Shown in pieces: positions 51,864 to 60,922 of a stretch of DNA of 64,000 nt. Within the stretch, counting starts at the first letter, position 1. Each line of letters opens with the position of its first letter. Source of the DNA: a virus; the IMG/VR virus record IMGVR_UViG_3300037054_000079, positions 1-64,000 of that record. The stretch is one strand, 5' to 3'. The position numbers and the translations under genes are program-made. Below the pieces are notes generated by a model, which saw only the letters and a program-made list of their open reading frames with translations, did not search any database and was not told the DNA's origin.

Positions 51864-54800
51864 ATTATATTTTTAGATTTTGAGACGAGGGGTGTGGTCG
51901 ATCTGATAAAGGTCGGGCAGACTCGCTATGCAATGGACGAAGCAACACAGGCGCTTTGTTTTTGTTGGTCGTTCGATCAAGAGATCAAAGTCGATCTGTG
52001 GCACCGCGAGCATCCGTGGATCGTCAAGAGCACATTCCCCCGAGAGTTGTGCGAGCGCATCGCCAGCGGCGAGCTAGTCGAGGCGCATAACGCGGGCTTC
52101 GAGTTTCATATTTGGAATTTAGTGCTGTGCCGGGAATTTCCCGAGTTCGCACCATACCTCTTGAAGCTTGAGCAAATGCGCTGCTCAGCCGCGAAAGCCT
52201 CGTGTCTCTCGCTGCCCCGCGCGCTAGGCGATGCGGTGAACGCAGTCAATCTTCCGCAAAAGAAACTGGCGGACGGTCGCCGACTCATAAACAAGCTCAG
52301 CAAGCCGCATATCCGTAAGGTCAAGACGGTCGATCAGGGTAGGATCGACCTCGGCTACAGCAAAAAAGAAGCGACCACGGTCGAGAACGTCACCGAATGG
52401 TGCGAGGAAGAAGCCGAGCACCGCAAGAATTGGGTCTACTGCGCGCAGGACGTGCGCGCCGAGCGCGGTCTCTCGAACTTCTGCCCCGAGATGACGCCGC
52501 GCGAACTCGAATACTGGCAAATGGATTTTCGCATGAACGAGCGCGGGATCACGCTCGATCTCCCCGCTGCCGAAGTGGCGCTCGATCTTGCCGCTAAAGA
52601 GACCACGCGACTCAACACCGAACTGCAAGAGATCACGAGCGGCACCGTGCCGAAAGGTTCGCAGCGCGCCAAGCTGCTCAAGTGGATAAATGGTACGTTG
52701 CAGGAAGTTGTAGGTGAGCAGGTAGCCGGATTAGCCAATACCAAGGCAGATACGCTTTCCTTTTCGCTCCACGGCGTGCCCACAAAAGCCGGAGAGGAAG
52801 CTAAAGCTGCTGCCAAACCGGAGGTCGATGCGAAGTGGGAGGCCATCGGCATCAACGGTCTTCCGATACGCCGCGTGATGGAAATCTGCATGGAAGTCAA
52901 CCGAACCTCCGTGTCAAAGTACGATCAAATGGTCAACAGCGTTTGCCCGGACGGCAAGCTGCATGACATCATGCTCTACAACGGCGCGGACCGCCCGGTA
53001 AGCGGCGATGCGGAAGTGCTGACTCGCCAAGGGTGGCAGCGGATTGATGAATGGCAGGGCGGCGAGATCGCTCAGTGGGCACATAAGAAATTCAGCGCGG
53101 GTGAGATCACATTCGCCCCCGCAACGCGCGCGGCCTTTGCATACACCGGCGATATGGTACGGATGGTCGGCCCGAGTACAGAACTGCTTTGCACGGTCGA
53201 TCATAAAATCCCACTCATTAGCTGCCGAGACAATCTGACGGACTTTGCAGCAGGCGAAGTCGGTCGCTGTAATTGGGCGGCCCCTCTTGCGGGCCATTAT
53301 ACAGGCGCGCCTGAGCCGCACCCCCGCACGCGTCTCATTGTCATGTATCAGGCGGATGGCCGCACTCCCGAGGGAGCCGGAGCGCTGACCCTCCACTTTC
53401 GGAAATCAAGAAAGATAGCGCGGTGCAAAATGCTGTTACAGGCGGCCTCGTTGAAGTTCATCGAGCGGGTTGACGGAGATGGCTCTACCAATATCAAGAT
53501 CGTTGCTGCGCCCGGATGGCTGCGCCGCTCCAAAGAATTTGGAGCTTGGCTACTAGATCATGATCCAGTGGTGTTCGTTGACGAGCTAAAGCACTGGGAT
53601 GGCTGCACCGATAAGCGAAACATAGCTCCGGGAACCTCCTACTCGACATGCTCTAAAAACAATGCTGAGTGGGTGCAGACAATGGCGTCGCTCGCGGGGA
53701 CGCGCGCACACATTGAAGATCGTGGCACCCGCAATGAGAATTGGAGCCGAAGTTACCGCGTGCATGTCCATAGCGCAGGCGCACGGAGTTGGCTTAAGAA
53801 AGGATGGACGTTTGAGCGCGAGCCTAGCACGGGAGAAGTCTACTGCGCGCGAACGGAAACTGGCTATTTTCTTGTCCGCTATAACGGGACAATTCAAGTA
53901 ACTGGGAACACGGGCCGATGGTCCGGCAAAGGTGTGCAGCCCCACAACTTCGTGCGCGGCTGGACAAAGGATATGTCTTCCGCATGGGAAGACATCATGT
54001 CGCTCGACCTCGACCTCATTACGATGATATGGGGCGAGCCGATGGTGGTGCTCGCGAAAGCGTGTCGCGGCGCGCTCATAGCATCCGAAGGCAATGAGTT
54101 ATACGCCGCCGACTTCAACGCCATCGAAGCTCGCAAGCTCGCATGGCTGGCAAACTGCGTGAAGCTGCTCACGCTGTTCCTGAGCGGCGGCGATCCGTAC
54201 ATTGAAATGGCGTGCGCGATCTATCAGCTTCCGCTTCCGACAACTAAAGCGGAGCGCGACCTCTTTAAGAAAGAGCACAAGAGCGAGCGCAATCTTGGCA
54301 AGAAGGCCATTCTCGGGCTAGGCTACGCAATGGGGTGGGAGAAGTTTCAGGCGACCGTCTATGCTGACGAGGGCATATGGCTCGAAGACGAGTTCTGTCA
54401 GCGAGTCGTGCGCATTTATCGCAAGGAAATGTACCCTGAAATCCCGGCGCTGTGGGCGAACACCGGCATTGCAGCCATCGGCGCGGTGCAGGAAGGTGGC
54501 GAGTGGTTCGTTGGCGGCGACGAGCTTGGAGTCGGTGGCGTCAGCTACTTCATGAGCGATGACAGGAATTTCTTGCACTGTTGGTTGCCTAGCGGTCGCT
54601 TACTCGCGTATCTATATCCCGAAGTGCATGTGCGGGTGAACTACCGCTTCGCCGCCCTCAATGAGCGCGGCAAGCCGACGATGGTTATGTTCCCGGCGAA
54701 GAAGAACGTGCCGATGAACCGCGTGCGCTATCACGCCGAGAAGATAGCGGAGAAACAGCATAAGCGGCTGCTCGACGACAAGCCCGCGAGTTTCCTATCG

Positions 54801-55112
54801 CCGCACCTATCATTCATGGGCCGCAATATCGTCACTAAACAGTGGCAGCGGTGCGGCACCCACGGCGGATCGCTCGTCGAGAACTACGATCAGGCGTCGT
54901 CTCGCGATCTGCTCGCCGAAGCAATGTTGCGCGTAGATCAAGATGAACGATTTGGGCTGTTGCTCTCGATCCACGATGAAGTGATCGCTGAGGCCCCTAT
55001 TGGCACTTGCTCGCTTAAAGAGTTCGAGGATATGATGGCTATCGTGCCTGATTGGGCACCGGGTATGCCAATCGCCGCTGAGGGTTGGATAGGACCGAGA
55101 CTTAGAAAATGA
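51864..55112 (+). CDS. PolA-type (family A) DNA polymerase with an intein, ATT start
   Basis: 1082-residue precursor. N-terminal 3'-5' exonuclease with IIFLDFETR (Exo I DxE). Polymerase motifs in the C-extein: AADFNAIEARKLAWLA (motif A), RNLGKKAILGLGYAMG (motif B), IHDEVIAE (motif C). Spliced length about 777. The reading frame is closed by TAG at 51852-51854 and Exo I begins at once, so the start must be ATT 51864 (or ATA 51867); AGGAGG lies five bases before ATT. GTG 51894 would remove Exo I. An intein lies between YNGADR and TGRWSGKG. Main replicative enzyme. Confidence 0.9.
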   Translation: MIFLDFETRGVVDLIKVGQTRYAMDEATQALCFCWSFDQEIKVDLWHREHPWIVKSTFPRELCERIASGELVEAHNAGFEFHIWNLVLCREFPEFAPYLLKLEQMRCSAAKASCLSLPRALGDAVNAVNLPQKKLADGRRLINKLSKPHIRKVKTVDQGRIDLGYSKKEATTVENVTEWCEEEAEHRKNWVYCAQDVRAERGLSNFCPEMTPRELEYWQMDFRMNERGITLDLPAAEVALDLAAKETTRLNTELQEITSGTVPKGSQRAKLLKWINGTLQEVVGEQVAGLANTKADTLSFSLHGVPTKAGEEAKAAAKPEVDAKWEAIGINGLPIRRVMEICMEVNRTSVSKYDQMVNSVCPDGKLHDIMLYNGADRPVSGDAEVLTRQGWQRIDEWQGGEIAQWAHKKFSAGEITFAPATRAAFAYTGDMVRMVGPSTELLCTVDHKIPLISCRDNLTDFAAGEVGRCNWAAPLAGHYTGAPEPHPRTRLIVMYQADGRTPEGAGALTLHFRKSRKIARCKMLLQAASLKFIERVDGDGSTNIKIVAAPGWLRRSKEFGAWLLDHDPVVFVDELKHWDGCTDKRNIAPGTSYSTCSKNNAEWVQTMASLAGTRAHIEDRGTRNENWSRSYRVHVHSAGARSWLKKGWTFEREPSTGEVYCARTETGYFLVRYNGTIQVTGNTGRWSGKGVQPHNFVRGWTKDMSSAWEDIMSLDLDLITMIWGEPMVVLAKACRGALIASEGNELYAADFNAIEARKLAWLANCVKLLTLFLSGGDPYIEMACAIYQLPLPTTKAERDLFKKEHKSERNLGKKAILGLGYAMGWEKFQATVYADEGIWLEDEFCQRVVRIYRKEMYPEIPALWANTGIAAIGAVQEGGEWFVGGDELGVGGVSYFMSDDRNFLHCWLPSGRLLAYLYPEVHVRVNYRFAALNERGKPTMVMFPAKKNVPMNRVRYHAEKIAEKQHKRLLDDKPASFLSPHLSFMGRNIVTKQWQRCGTHGGSLVENYDQASSRDLLAEAMLRVDQDERFGLLLSIHDEVIAEAPIGTCSLKEFEDMMAIVPDWAPGMPIAAEGWIGPRLRK
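52995..53909 (+). mobile_element. Intein in DNA polymerase, class 3-like, with degenerate DOD endonuclease
   Basis: 305 residues from Pro (52995) to Asn (53907-53909). Block A PVSGDAEVLTRQGW (no Cys/Ser at position 1), block B LLCTVDHKIPL (TxxH), block F EVYCARTETGYF (Cys at F:4), block G IQVTGN then extein Thr (Thr at G:5, Gly as penultimate residue). The middle carries VMYQADGRTP and LKHWDG plus STCSKNNAEWVQTMASLAG, a DOD/LAGLIDADG-type endonuclease. Cys F:4 and Thr G:5 are marks of class 3 inteins; the usual Trp of that class is not seen. Confidence 0.82.
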
Positions 55113-55594
55113 CGCCACAGCAAAAATGGTACGCTTCACATCCGCCGGAGTATCATGTGTGGAAAGACATGATCTCCCGGTGCTATACACCAACTCGGAA
55201 AAACTTTGCTTATTATGGCGGTCGCGGAGTGACGGTGTGCGCCCGCTGGCGGAAATCTTATGCGGCGTTCTTTGCGGATATGAAGCGGCGACCATCGGCG
55301 CGACACGAGCTAGACCGATATCCCGACAAGAATGGCCCCTATGCCCCGGACAATTGCCGGTGGGCGACGAAACGACAGCAACAGCAAAACATCCGCACAA
55401 ATCATATCTTAGAGTTTTGTGGATTGCGCCAGTGCATCACTGAATGGGCGCGGCAAATCGGGATTAGCCCGCAGGCTCTATATTATAGGTTGTCCCGTTC
55501 GCAAATGTCTGTTAAGGAAGCATTGACTCGTCCCCCGCGTCAGTATGGAGGACAGCTATGCAGACCGAAACTAAGTCAAGGACTTCTCAGGTGA
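55109..55594 (+). CDS. HNH-type endonuclease (YGGRG family) 2
   Basis: 161 residues: WKDMISRCYTPTRKNFAYYG, RGVTVCARW, YAAFFADM..RPSARHELDRYP, NCRWATKRQQQQN. Same family as 22860-23366. ATGA overlap with the polymerase stop; its 3' end overlaps the next gene by 37 bases and contains that gene's GGAGG. Confidence 0.88.
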   Translation: MTPQQKWYASHPPEYHVWKDMISRCYTPTRKNFAYYGGRGVTVCARWRKSYAAFFADMKRRPSARHELDRYPDKNGPYAPDNCRWATKRQQQQNIRTNHILEFCGLRQCITEWARQIGISPQALYYRLSRSQMSVKEALTRPPRQYGGQLCRPKLSQGLLR

Positions 55595-55959
55595 CGCGGC
55601 TCAATCGCGTACAGGCTGACGAGATCGCGCAGACGCTTGACACGCTAAGTGTCATTGCGCTCGATCATCCGGACACTGTTGACTCGGATAGTCAGACCTA
55701 TGCACAGGCGTTCACAAGCGCCGCCGATGCCATTCGTATTCTCTCGAAACAGAAAGCCTTGACACCGGAGGTCAATGAGGCGTATCAGGCCACCGGATAT
55801 CTGCTTGATCTGGACGAGGAAAACCACCGGCTGCGACTAGCACTTTATCAGGGCGATCCAAAGAATGTGCGCAGTTTCCTATTGCTCGACTCGCCCGAGG
55901 TCTATGACACAGCGCAGCGCCTAATCAGGAAGTATGACATCCTTGAAGGGATAAAATGA
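55558..55959 (+). CDS. Hypothetical helical protein
   Basis: 133 residues, LNRVQADEIAQTLDTLSVIA, acidic and helical. ATG 55558 with GGAGG inside the HNH coding end. Located between polymerase and HD hydrolase; unknown. Confidence 0.65.
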   Translation: MQTETKSRTSQVTRLNRVQADEIAQTLDTLSVIALDHPDTVDSDSQTYAQAFTSAADAIRILSKQKALTPEVNEAYQATGYLLDLDEENHRLRLALYQGDPKNVRSFLLLDSPEVYDTAQRLIRKYDILEGIK

Positions 55960-56819
55960 TGATCGAAGCACAGTCCCCCGTGCCTCTCTCGAAAAACGTC
56001 CCCGGCCTACCGACAGACACCGCATACCGTGCGGCGGAGTTCATCGAGACATACACTGGCCGAGCGTTCTACCCACTCAACCCGCGCCAAGAAGATATCT
56101 CGATCATCGACATCGCTCACGGCTTGTCATTGCAGTGCCGGTACGGTGGCCAGATTACCGACTTCTACTCCGTCGCCGAGCATTCCGTGCTGCTCGCAAT
56201 GTACGCGGAGCAAGAACTGCACGCAAACGTCATTGACTGTTTGCAAATCCTCATGCACGACGCGCCCGAAGCGTTCATGACTGATATCCCGCGCCCGGTC
56301 AAACAGTACATGCCCGAGTACCGCAAATGGGACCACGGTATCGACGAAGCGATCCGCACGTGGCTGAGTCTCGAAGGGGTCAAGCGCCCCGACTTTCAAG
56401 ACGAGATCGACAGCCGTATCATCGTGGACGAGCGCGCCCAACTCAAGAGCGATAGCGGGCTTGATTGGGGCCACAACCTCGAGGCGCTTGACCTCGAAAT
56501 GCAGAAGTGGGCACCGCGCCGCGCCGAGATTGAGTTTCTCATGCGCTATACCGCGTACACCAACGCGCTCTTTCATGCGCCACAGTACGCGCGCGAAGGG
56601 TGGAACGGTCAATACGTCCGGGCTATTCATTCCGACGCTGGCAGCGACGATCCGGCGATAGTCGATGTGGTCGAAGTTGACCTGCGCGGCGGCGTCGCCC
56701 GCGTCAAGCTGCGCAGCGATGACGGGATGCTCGTGCGAGATAAAGAGCGCGGGCGCTTTCCCCGCCCCGCGTGGAAATGGATGCACGGCAAGTTCGCGCT
56801 GACAGAGGTCGGCCTATGA
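55956..56819 (+). CDS. HD-domain phosphohydrolase
   Basis: 287 residues. DFYSVAEHSVLL...LQILMHDAPEAFMTDIPRPVK is the HD signature (H...HD.PE...D) with the RPVK loop of YfbR-type nucleotidases; a second Asp near DERAQLKSD. C-terminal 80 residues form a separate beta-rich domain (VEVDLRGGVARVKLRSDDGM). Likely hydrolyses nucleotides in support of phage DNA synthesis or base modification; substrate unknown. Confidence 0.85.
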   Translation: MMIEAQSPVPLSKNVPGLPTDTAYRAAEFIETYTGRAFYPLNPRQEDISIIDIAHGLSLQCRYGGQITDFYSVAEHSVLLAMYAEQELHANVIDCLQILMHDAPEAFMTDIPRPVKQYMPEYRKWDHGIDEAIRTWLSLEGVKRPDFQDEIDSRIIVDERAQLKSDSGLDWGHNLEALDLEMQKWAPRRAEIEFLMRYTAYTNALFHAPQYAREGWNGQYVRAIHSDAGSDDPAIVDVVEVDLRGGVARVKLRSDDGMLVRDKERGRFPRPAWKWMHGKFALTEVGL

Positions 56820-57028
56820 GCATTGGGCTTCCCTATGAAGAAGCTAGAGTCGCTCTCGTGAGGGGCGGCTGCATACGTCACTCGACGATGCCAAAAGAGC
56901 AGGCGCTAAAGTTGGCTTGCTGGCCCGGAATTGGAGTTCCGGTTTTGGTTGACAAAGCTGGCAAGATTGTAGGAGAATTTAAGCTGACTGAAAAAGAGTG
57001 CCGTTCATTTTTGTGGGAGATCGTGTAG
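56816..57028 (+). CDS. Hypothetical protein
   Basis: 70 residues from ATG 56816 (ATGA overlap): MSIGLPYEEARVALVRGGCI; alpha/beta. Unknown. Confidence 0.6.
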   Translation: MSIGLPYEEARVALVRGGCIRHSTMPKEQALKLACWPGIGVPVLVDKAGKIVGEFKLTEKECRSFLWEIV

Positions 57029-57306
57029 TGAGCATCGAGCGACCCGAACAGGGCATGTTGGTGATCCAGTGCGATGCGTGCGAGGATCACATCGACTTCA
57101 CCGCCGACGAGGGGCAGCCGAGCAGCGATCCCGTGGCCTGTCTCAAACTCGCCAAGGAACTCGAATGGCGGTCCTATAAGCAGACGGGGTTCGACTGGCA
57201 GCACTTTTGTCCGGTGTGTGCCCCGGCGGCGGACGCGGAGGCGCAGCGTAAGCATAAGAGCGATGCCGAGCGAGAACAGATCAAGCAACGCAACGCCCGT
57301 GGCTGA
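57028..57306 (+). CDS. Zinc-finger protein
   Basis: 92 residues from GTG 57028 (one-base overlap with TAG). VIQCDACEDHIDF and HFCPVCAPAADAEAQ form two CxxC pairs; basic tail. Unknown. Confidence 0.65.
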   Translation: MSIERPEQGMLVIQCDACEDHIDFTADEGQPSSDPVACLKLAKELEWRSYKQTGFDWQHFCPVCAPAADAEAQRKHKSDAEREQIKQRNARG

Positions 57307-57469
57307 GGATTTAGAAACTGAGGCTCGCCGACGCTTCCCGTGGTGCTTCCCGCCGCAGACCAACATTGAAGACGCGGATCGAGTGGCTCGCGGTAAGCCA
57401 ATCAGAGATTGGGAGTTGACTCGGGCAAAAGCTCGTGCGCAGGTTTTAGCGGAGCGCGCCCGTGGCTGA
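57263..57469 (+). CDS. Small hypothetical protein
   Basis: 68 residues from ATG 57263, or 56 from GTG 57299 which overlaps the preceding stop. RRRFPWCFPPQTNIEDADRV, basic C-terminus. Overlaps the helicase start by eight bases. Unknown. Confidence 0.5.
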   Translation: MPSENRSSNATPVAEDLETEARRRFPWCFPPQTNIEDADRVARGKPIRDWELTRAKARAQVLAERARG

Positions 57470-58916
57470 TTGGTTTCATCAGGCATACGAATACAAGATC
57501 GGGAAACAAAAGCGCGGTCGTGGCTTGCTTTGGCCGATGCGGTCCGGCAAGTCCAAGGGCATCATCGACAAAGCCAACTTCCTTTTCAAGCACAAAGAGA
57601 TCGAGGGCGCTATCGTGCTCGCGCCGAACGGCGTTCATATCAATTGGTCGGCCAACGAGATACCAAAATGGTCGTGGCGCGAGAACGGGCGGTTCGGCAC
57701 CTTCGCGTGGAGCACACCGAAGCGCGGCGACCTCGCGCGCATCAATCGGTTCTCTCGGTTACTGCACTTTCAAGGCATGAAGTGGTTCACAGTCAACAAG
57801 GAAGCCTTGAACCATCCCGAATGTCAGGCGGCTCTCCGCAAGTTTATGGTGTCGTGCCACAACAAGTTCATGCTGATCGTGGACGAGAGCCATCACTTCG
57901 CACGCCCCGGCGCGAAGCGGACGCGGCTCGCGCGCGGACTCGCTAAGAAGGCGGTGTACCGCGAAATCGCGACTGGCACCGTCATCCTGAATAGCCCGCT
58001 GCGGGCGTTCTCGCAGTTCGAAATCTTGCAAGAGAGCGCGCTTGGATTTGACAACTACACCGATTTCAAAGAGCGATACGCTATCATCGAACAGCGCAGC
58101 ATCCCCGGACGCCGCCGCACGCGCGAAGTCATCACCGGCTATCAGAACATGGACGAGCTTCGCGAGCGCATGGCGAAATGGTCGAGCGTCGTCGTGCGCG
58201 AAGATATCCACGACATGCCCGAACTGCTGCGCACCGAGCGCCCGGTCATCATGAGCGAGAAGCAGCGGTTCGCCTACCTCGAAATGGTAAGTCGTCATAT
58301 CGTCGAGATCGGCGACGATCTAGTCGGCGCGCGGGACGGCGGCGCTCGTGTCACTAAGCTGCATCAAATAGCCAACGGCTACATCGTTGCCTCGGATACC
58401 GGGCAAATCCATACAATCGACGATGAAGCGCCGATATACGAGGCAATGCTCGAACAGGTCGGCGGCACGCTGCCCGGCAAGTCGATTGTGTGGTGCCGCT
58501 TCCGCGAAGACGTGCGCCGAGTGGTGAAGTACCTCGAAACCCACGGCTACCCCGGCAAGGTGCTGACGTACTTCGGCGACACGCCGATGGACGAGCGCGA
58601 GCCATTGCGGGTGCAGTTCAACACGGACCCGAACATCTTCGCCCTCGTGGGCACGCTTGGGACCGGCGGCGAGGGCCTCGACTTCTCCGGCGCGGACGCG
58701 GTGATCTTTTTCTCGATCCCGCCGAACACGGTGCAGGTCAAGCAAGGCGAGGAACGCGCGACGGCGGTCGGCGGCAAGACAGTGACGGTGGTGCGGATAA
58801 CGACGCCGGGAACGGTCGTTGACCGCCTTTGGAGTATTATTGACGGGAACTCGACCCTCGCCGACTCAGTGTCCGGGCGCGGGCTGCGCGATCTGCTGCG
58901 AGCGACCGATATTTGA
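57462..58916 (+). CDS. SF2 DNA helicase
   Basis: 484 residues from GTG 57462. Motif I LLWPMRSGKSKG (Walker A variant), Ia IVLAPNGVHINW, II LIVDESHHF (DESH box), III GTVILNSPLRAF, V TLGTGGEGLDFSGADAVIFF, VI QVKQGEERATAVG. Snf2/DEAH-like phage helicase that remodels or unwinds DNA; typically next to polymerase genes. No extra nuclease domain. Terminator-like hairpin after the stop. Confidence 0.9.
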   Translation: MADWFHQAYEYKIGKQKRGRGLLWPMRSGKSKGIIDKANFLFKHKEIEGAIVLAPNGVHINWSANEIPKWSWRENGRFGTFAWSTPKRGDLARINRFSRLLHFQGMKWFTVNKEALNHPECQAALRKFMVSCHNKFMLIVDESHHFARPGAKRTRLARGLAKKAVYREIATGTVILNSPLRAFSQFEILQESALGFDNYTDFKERYAIIEQRSIPGRRRTREVITGYQNMDELRERMAKWSSVVVREDIHDMPELLRTERPVIMSEKQRFAYLEMVSRHIVEIGDDLVGARDGGARVTKLHQIANGYIVASDTGQIHTIDDEAPIYEAMLEQVGGTLPGKSIVWCRFREDVRRVVKYLETHGYPGKVLTYFGDTPMDEREPLRVQFNTDPNIFALVGTLGTGGEGLDFSGADAVIFFSIPPNTVQVKQGEERATAVGGKTVTVVRITTPGTVVDRLWSIIDGNSTLADSVSGRGLRDLLRATDI

Positions 58917-59229
58917 TATGCGGAAAGTATCAAAAAGTGCGACTTTGCGCAAGTGAGATATACCAAAGAGCAGGGCCGCCCCAACACCAGCCGGGACGGC
59001 CCTCAATTTAAGTGTCAAACTTGGGTTGGTATGTCGTTGTGTGTTCTCCATAACCTACAGCGAGCGGACGCGCTTTCGCGGGCCCAAACATGATACCTAT
59101 GCGCTATTTCATACGAGCCTCCATAGCCGTTCGCGGCTTTGAACTTGAGCGATGACCGAAGCTAAGCACTAGACAGCCGCCGGGCCAACTGCTAAGTGGG
59201 GCGGTGGTTAAAGAAGGGTTACGGACCTT
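58917..59229 (+). other. 313-base gap with a hairpin after the helicase
   Basis: Contains AGGGCCGCCCC ... GGGACGGCCCT (58973-59004), a strong hairpin with a weak A/T-rich tail, likely terminating the replication unit. The rest holds no ORF with a ribosome binding site and no promoter of the TTG-N16-GTGC type. Confidence 0.5.
58973..59004 (+). terminator. Probable terminator hairpin
   Basis: Stem AGGGCCG/CGGCCCT extended by CCC/GGG; followed by CAATTTAAG instead of a U run. Confidence 0.5.
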
Positions 59230-59460
59230 ATGAACGTTAGCGATCTTATCGGCGTGCTCAGTAAGTTTGATCCCGACCTCGATCTCACGGTCGCCGGGGT
59301 TGACTTCGTCGTGATCCACGAGCGCACGGGCGGCTGGACCGGGCACACTCCGAACACGCATCAAAAGTGGATCGAGATCAACCCGCCGGAGACAGTCGAG
59401 CCGGTGGCCACCGAAATTCTCGAACGGATGCGCGACAGATTTAGAGAGACCAGCGAATGA
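59230..59460 (+). CDS. Hypothetical protein
   Basis: 76 residues, MNVSDLIGVLSKFDPDLDLT, a VxxLIxxLxxxDPdl motif typical of small phage proteins of unknown function. Coupled downstream by ATGA. Confidence 0.65.
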   Translation: MNVSDLIGVLSKFDPDLDLTVAGVDFVVIHERTGGWTGHTPNTHQKWIEINPPETVEPVATEILERMRDRFRETSE

Positions 59461-59699
59461 CGCTTTATGCTCTTGTCTTCGCCGGAGCCTTCATTTTAGA
59501 TTTTGTGTGGGCGCGTTACAACCTTGCAATCTCGCAACAGCGCGTGATAGCCTCCGGCGTGTTCGCCATGCTGATCTATGTGGGCAACAACAGCATCGTG
59601 ATTGGCATCGTGAACGATCCATGGCTGCTCGTCCCCTCCGCAGCCGGAGCGTTTCTCGGAACAATCTTGAGTGTATGGATGCACAAGCGAGGACTGTGA
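59457..59699 (+). CDS. Small multi-pass membrane protein
   Basis: 80 residues, MTLYALVFAGAFILDFVWAR, then VIASGVFAMLIYVGNNSIVI and SAAGAFLGTILSVWMHKRGL: three hydrophobic helices with a positively charged end. Unknown transport-like or holin-like; no support for either. Confidence 0.65.
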   Translation: MTLYALVFAGAFILDFVWARYNLAISQQRVIASGVFAMLIYVGNNSIVIGIVNDPWLLVPSAAGAFLGTILSVWMHKRGL

Positions 59700-59797
59700 T
59701 GACTGACGCAATAATAGCGATTTTTATTATAGCTGGTGCTTTCACAGCGTTTGCAATTTTCGTGGTTGCGACATTAAAAGAGGGAGGATGGTGGTGA
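59699..59797 (+). CDS. Tiny membrane peptide
   Basis: 32 residues, MTDAIIAIFIIAGAFTAFAI, single transmembrane helix. ATG overlaps the previous stop; contains GGGAGG for the next gene. Unknown. Confidence 0.55.
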   Translation: MTDAIIAIFIIAGAFTAFAIFVVATLKEGGWW

Positions 59798-60051
59798 TGA
59801 CTGAAAAACCCTTTGTAGAGTTCTCCAAAACCGACGATGGCGTCGTAGTCGTCCGGCTCACCAACGAGGGCCTCGCGCTCGTTGAGGATCAAGCCGCCGG
59901 TCGCATTATCCTCGATCCGTTCGATAAGGCACTCGAAGGCTGCGTCCGAAAAGGTCTCATGCGCATCGTGCCACTGCCGGGCGGCGGCGAGGGAGTCGAG
60001 ATCACCGAGCTAGGCCGCCAAGTTGCCAACGCCGCGCTTGAGGACAAGTGA
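59797..60051 (+). CDS. Hypothetical protein
   Basis: 84 residues from ATG 59797 (AGGGAGG upstream). MTEKPFVEFSKTDDGVVVVR, winged-helix-like GLMRIVPLPGGGEGVEITEL. Unknown. Confidence 0.6.
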   Translation: MTEKPFVEFSKTDDGVVVVRLTNEGLALVEDQAAGRIILDPFDKALEGCVRKGLMRIVPLPGGGEGVEITELGRQVANAALEDK

Positions 60052-60182
60052 TGGCTACCCGCAAGAAAGGGATCACAGTCAAGACGCCGCAATGGTGGCG
60101 GCACTTGCGCAAGTATGTGCATCGACAGTTCTGGAAACGCCAGCGCCGCGCCGATAAGAAGGAACTGAAATCCAATGACTGA
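60051..60182 (+). CDS. Small basic protein
   Basis: 43 residues, MATRKKGITVKTPQWWRHLR..., about 40% Arg/Lys. One-base overlap with the previous stop (TGATGG). Probably nucleic-acid binding. Confidence 0.55.
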   Translation: MATRKKGITVKTPQWWRHLRKYVHRQFWKRQRRADKKELKSND

Positions 60183-60399
60183 TCTGAGAGTCGTCAAGTT
60201 CCCCGCGCCCGACCCGCGCAGTGCAAAAGAAATCTTGGAGCAAGCACTCAAGGCCAACTTGACGAACGTCATAGTTCTCAGTCAGCGTGAGAACGGCGAC
60301 ATTTATCACGAGGAATGCGACGGCATGACGTTGGGCGAGATCAACTGGATCATCGACAGCTATAAATTTTGGCTGATGAAGAAGGCGGACAAAGAATGA
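60175..60399 (+). CDS. Conserved small phage protein
   Basis: 74 residues: VIVLSQRENGDIYHEECDGM then LGEINWIIDSYKFWLMKKAD. Matches a short family seen in many phages (...G.i.....nm...e..wLie..k....). Unknown. Confidence 0.7.
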   Translation: MTDLRVVKFPAPDPRSAKEILEQALKANLTNVIVLSQRENGDIYHEECDGMTLGEINWIIDSYKFWLMKKADKE

Positions 60400-60656
60400 T
60401 TAAGTACGGCTCGATGGTGGACCGGCTGACTCGCCAGCTAGAGGCGAAGGGCGTGCCGGGCGCGCGAGCCGAAGCGGTCGCGCACTTGCGCGAGCACGGC
60501 GTGATCGACGCCGCCGGACGACTGACAGCGAAGGGGCGCTCGCGCACGGCTATGGGGCCAGCCGGTCGCGCCAAGGACCGCGCCGCGCAACAGACTGGCC
60601 ACAAGAAATCCGAATACAAATACAATCCGCGCACGAACAGGGCGACACTCAAATGA
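60396..60656 (+). CDS. Hypothetical basic protein
   Basis: 86 residues from ATG 60396. RQLEAKGVPGARAEAVAHLR, then a Lys/Arg-rich end (AQQTGHKKSEYKYNPRTNRA). Unknown. Confidence 0.6.
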   Translation: MIKYGSMVDRLTRQLEAKGVPGARAEAVAHLREHGVIDAAGRLTAKGRSRTAMGPAGRAKDRAAQQTGHKKSEYKYNPRTNRATLK

Positions 60657-60922
60657 GAATGCCACAAGACTTCGTTGATGCGATCAACACCGCCGTTAAG
60701 GTGGTCAACCCCGAGGCTGGACATAGGACTTCCGGCTCGATGACATTGGGCACCGACTTTGATGAATGGCTTGGTCCCGAAGCGATGCTGAAATATGGCT
60801 TTGGCCCGATCCCCGCAGAGGCGGTCGCCGCATTCAATGCTAAGTTTGCTGAAAAGCGGGACGAGTTGAAGGCGGCGGTGGTAGCGTCTTCGGTTGAGGT
60901 CGAGAGAAGGCGTATGAAATGA
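60653..60922 (+). CDS. Hypothetical protein
   Basis: 89 residues, MRMPQDFVDAINTAVKVVNP, soluble helical. Coupled by ATGA on both sides. Unknown. Confidence 0.6.
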   Translation: MRMPQDFVDAINTAVKVVNPEAGHRTSGSMTLGTDFDEWLGPEAMLKYGFGPIPAEAVAAFNAKFAEKRDELKAAVVASSVEVERRRMK

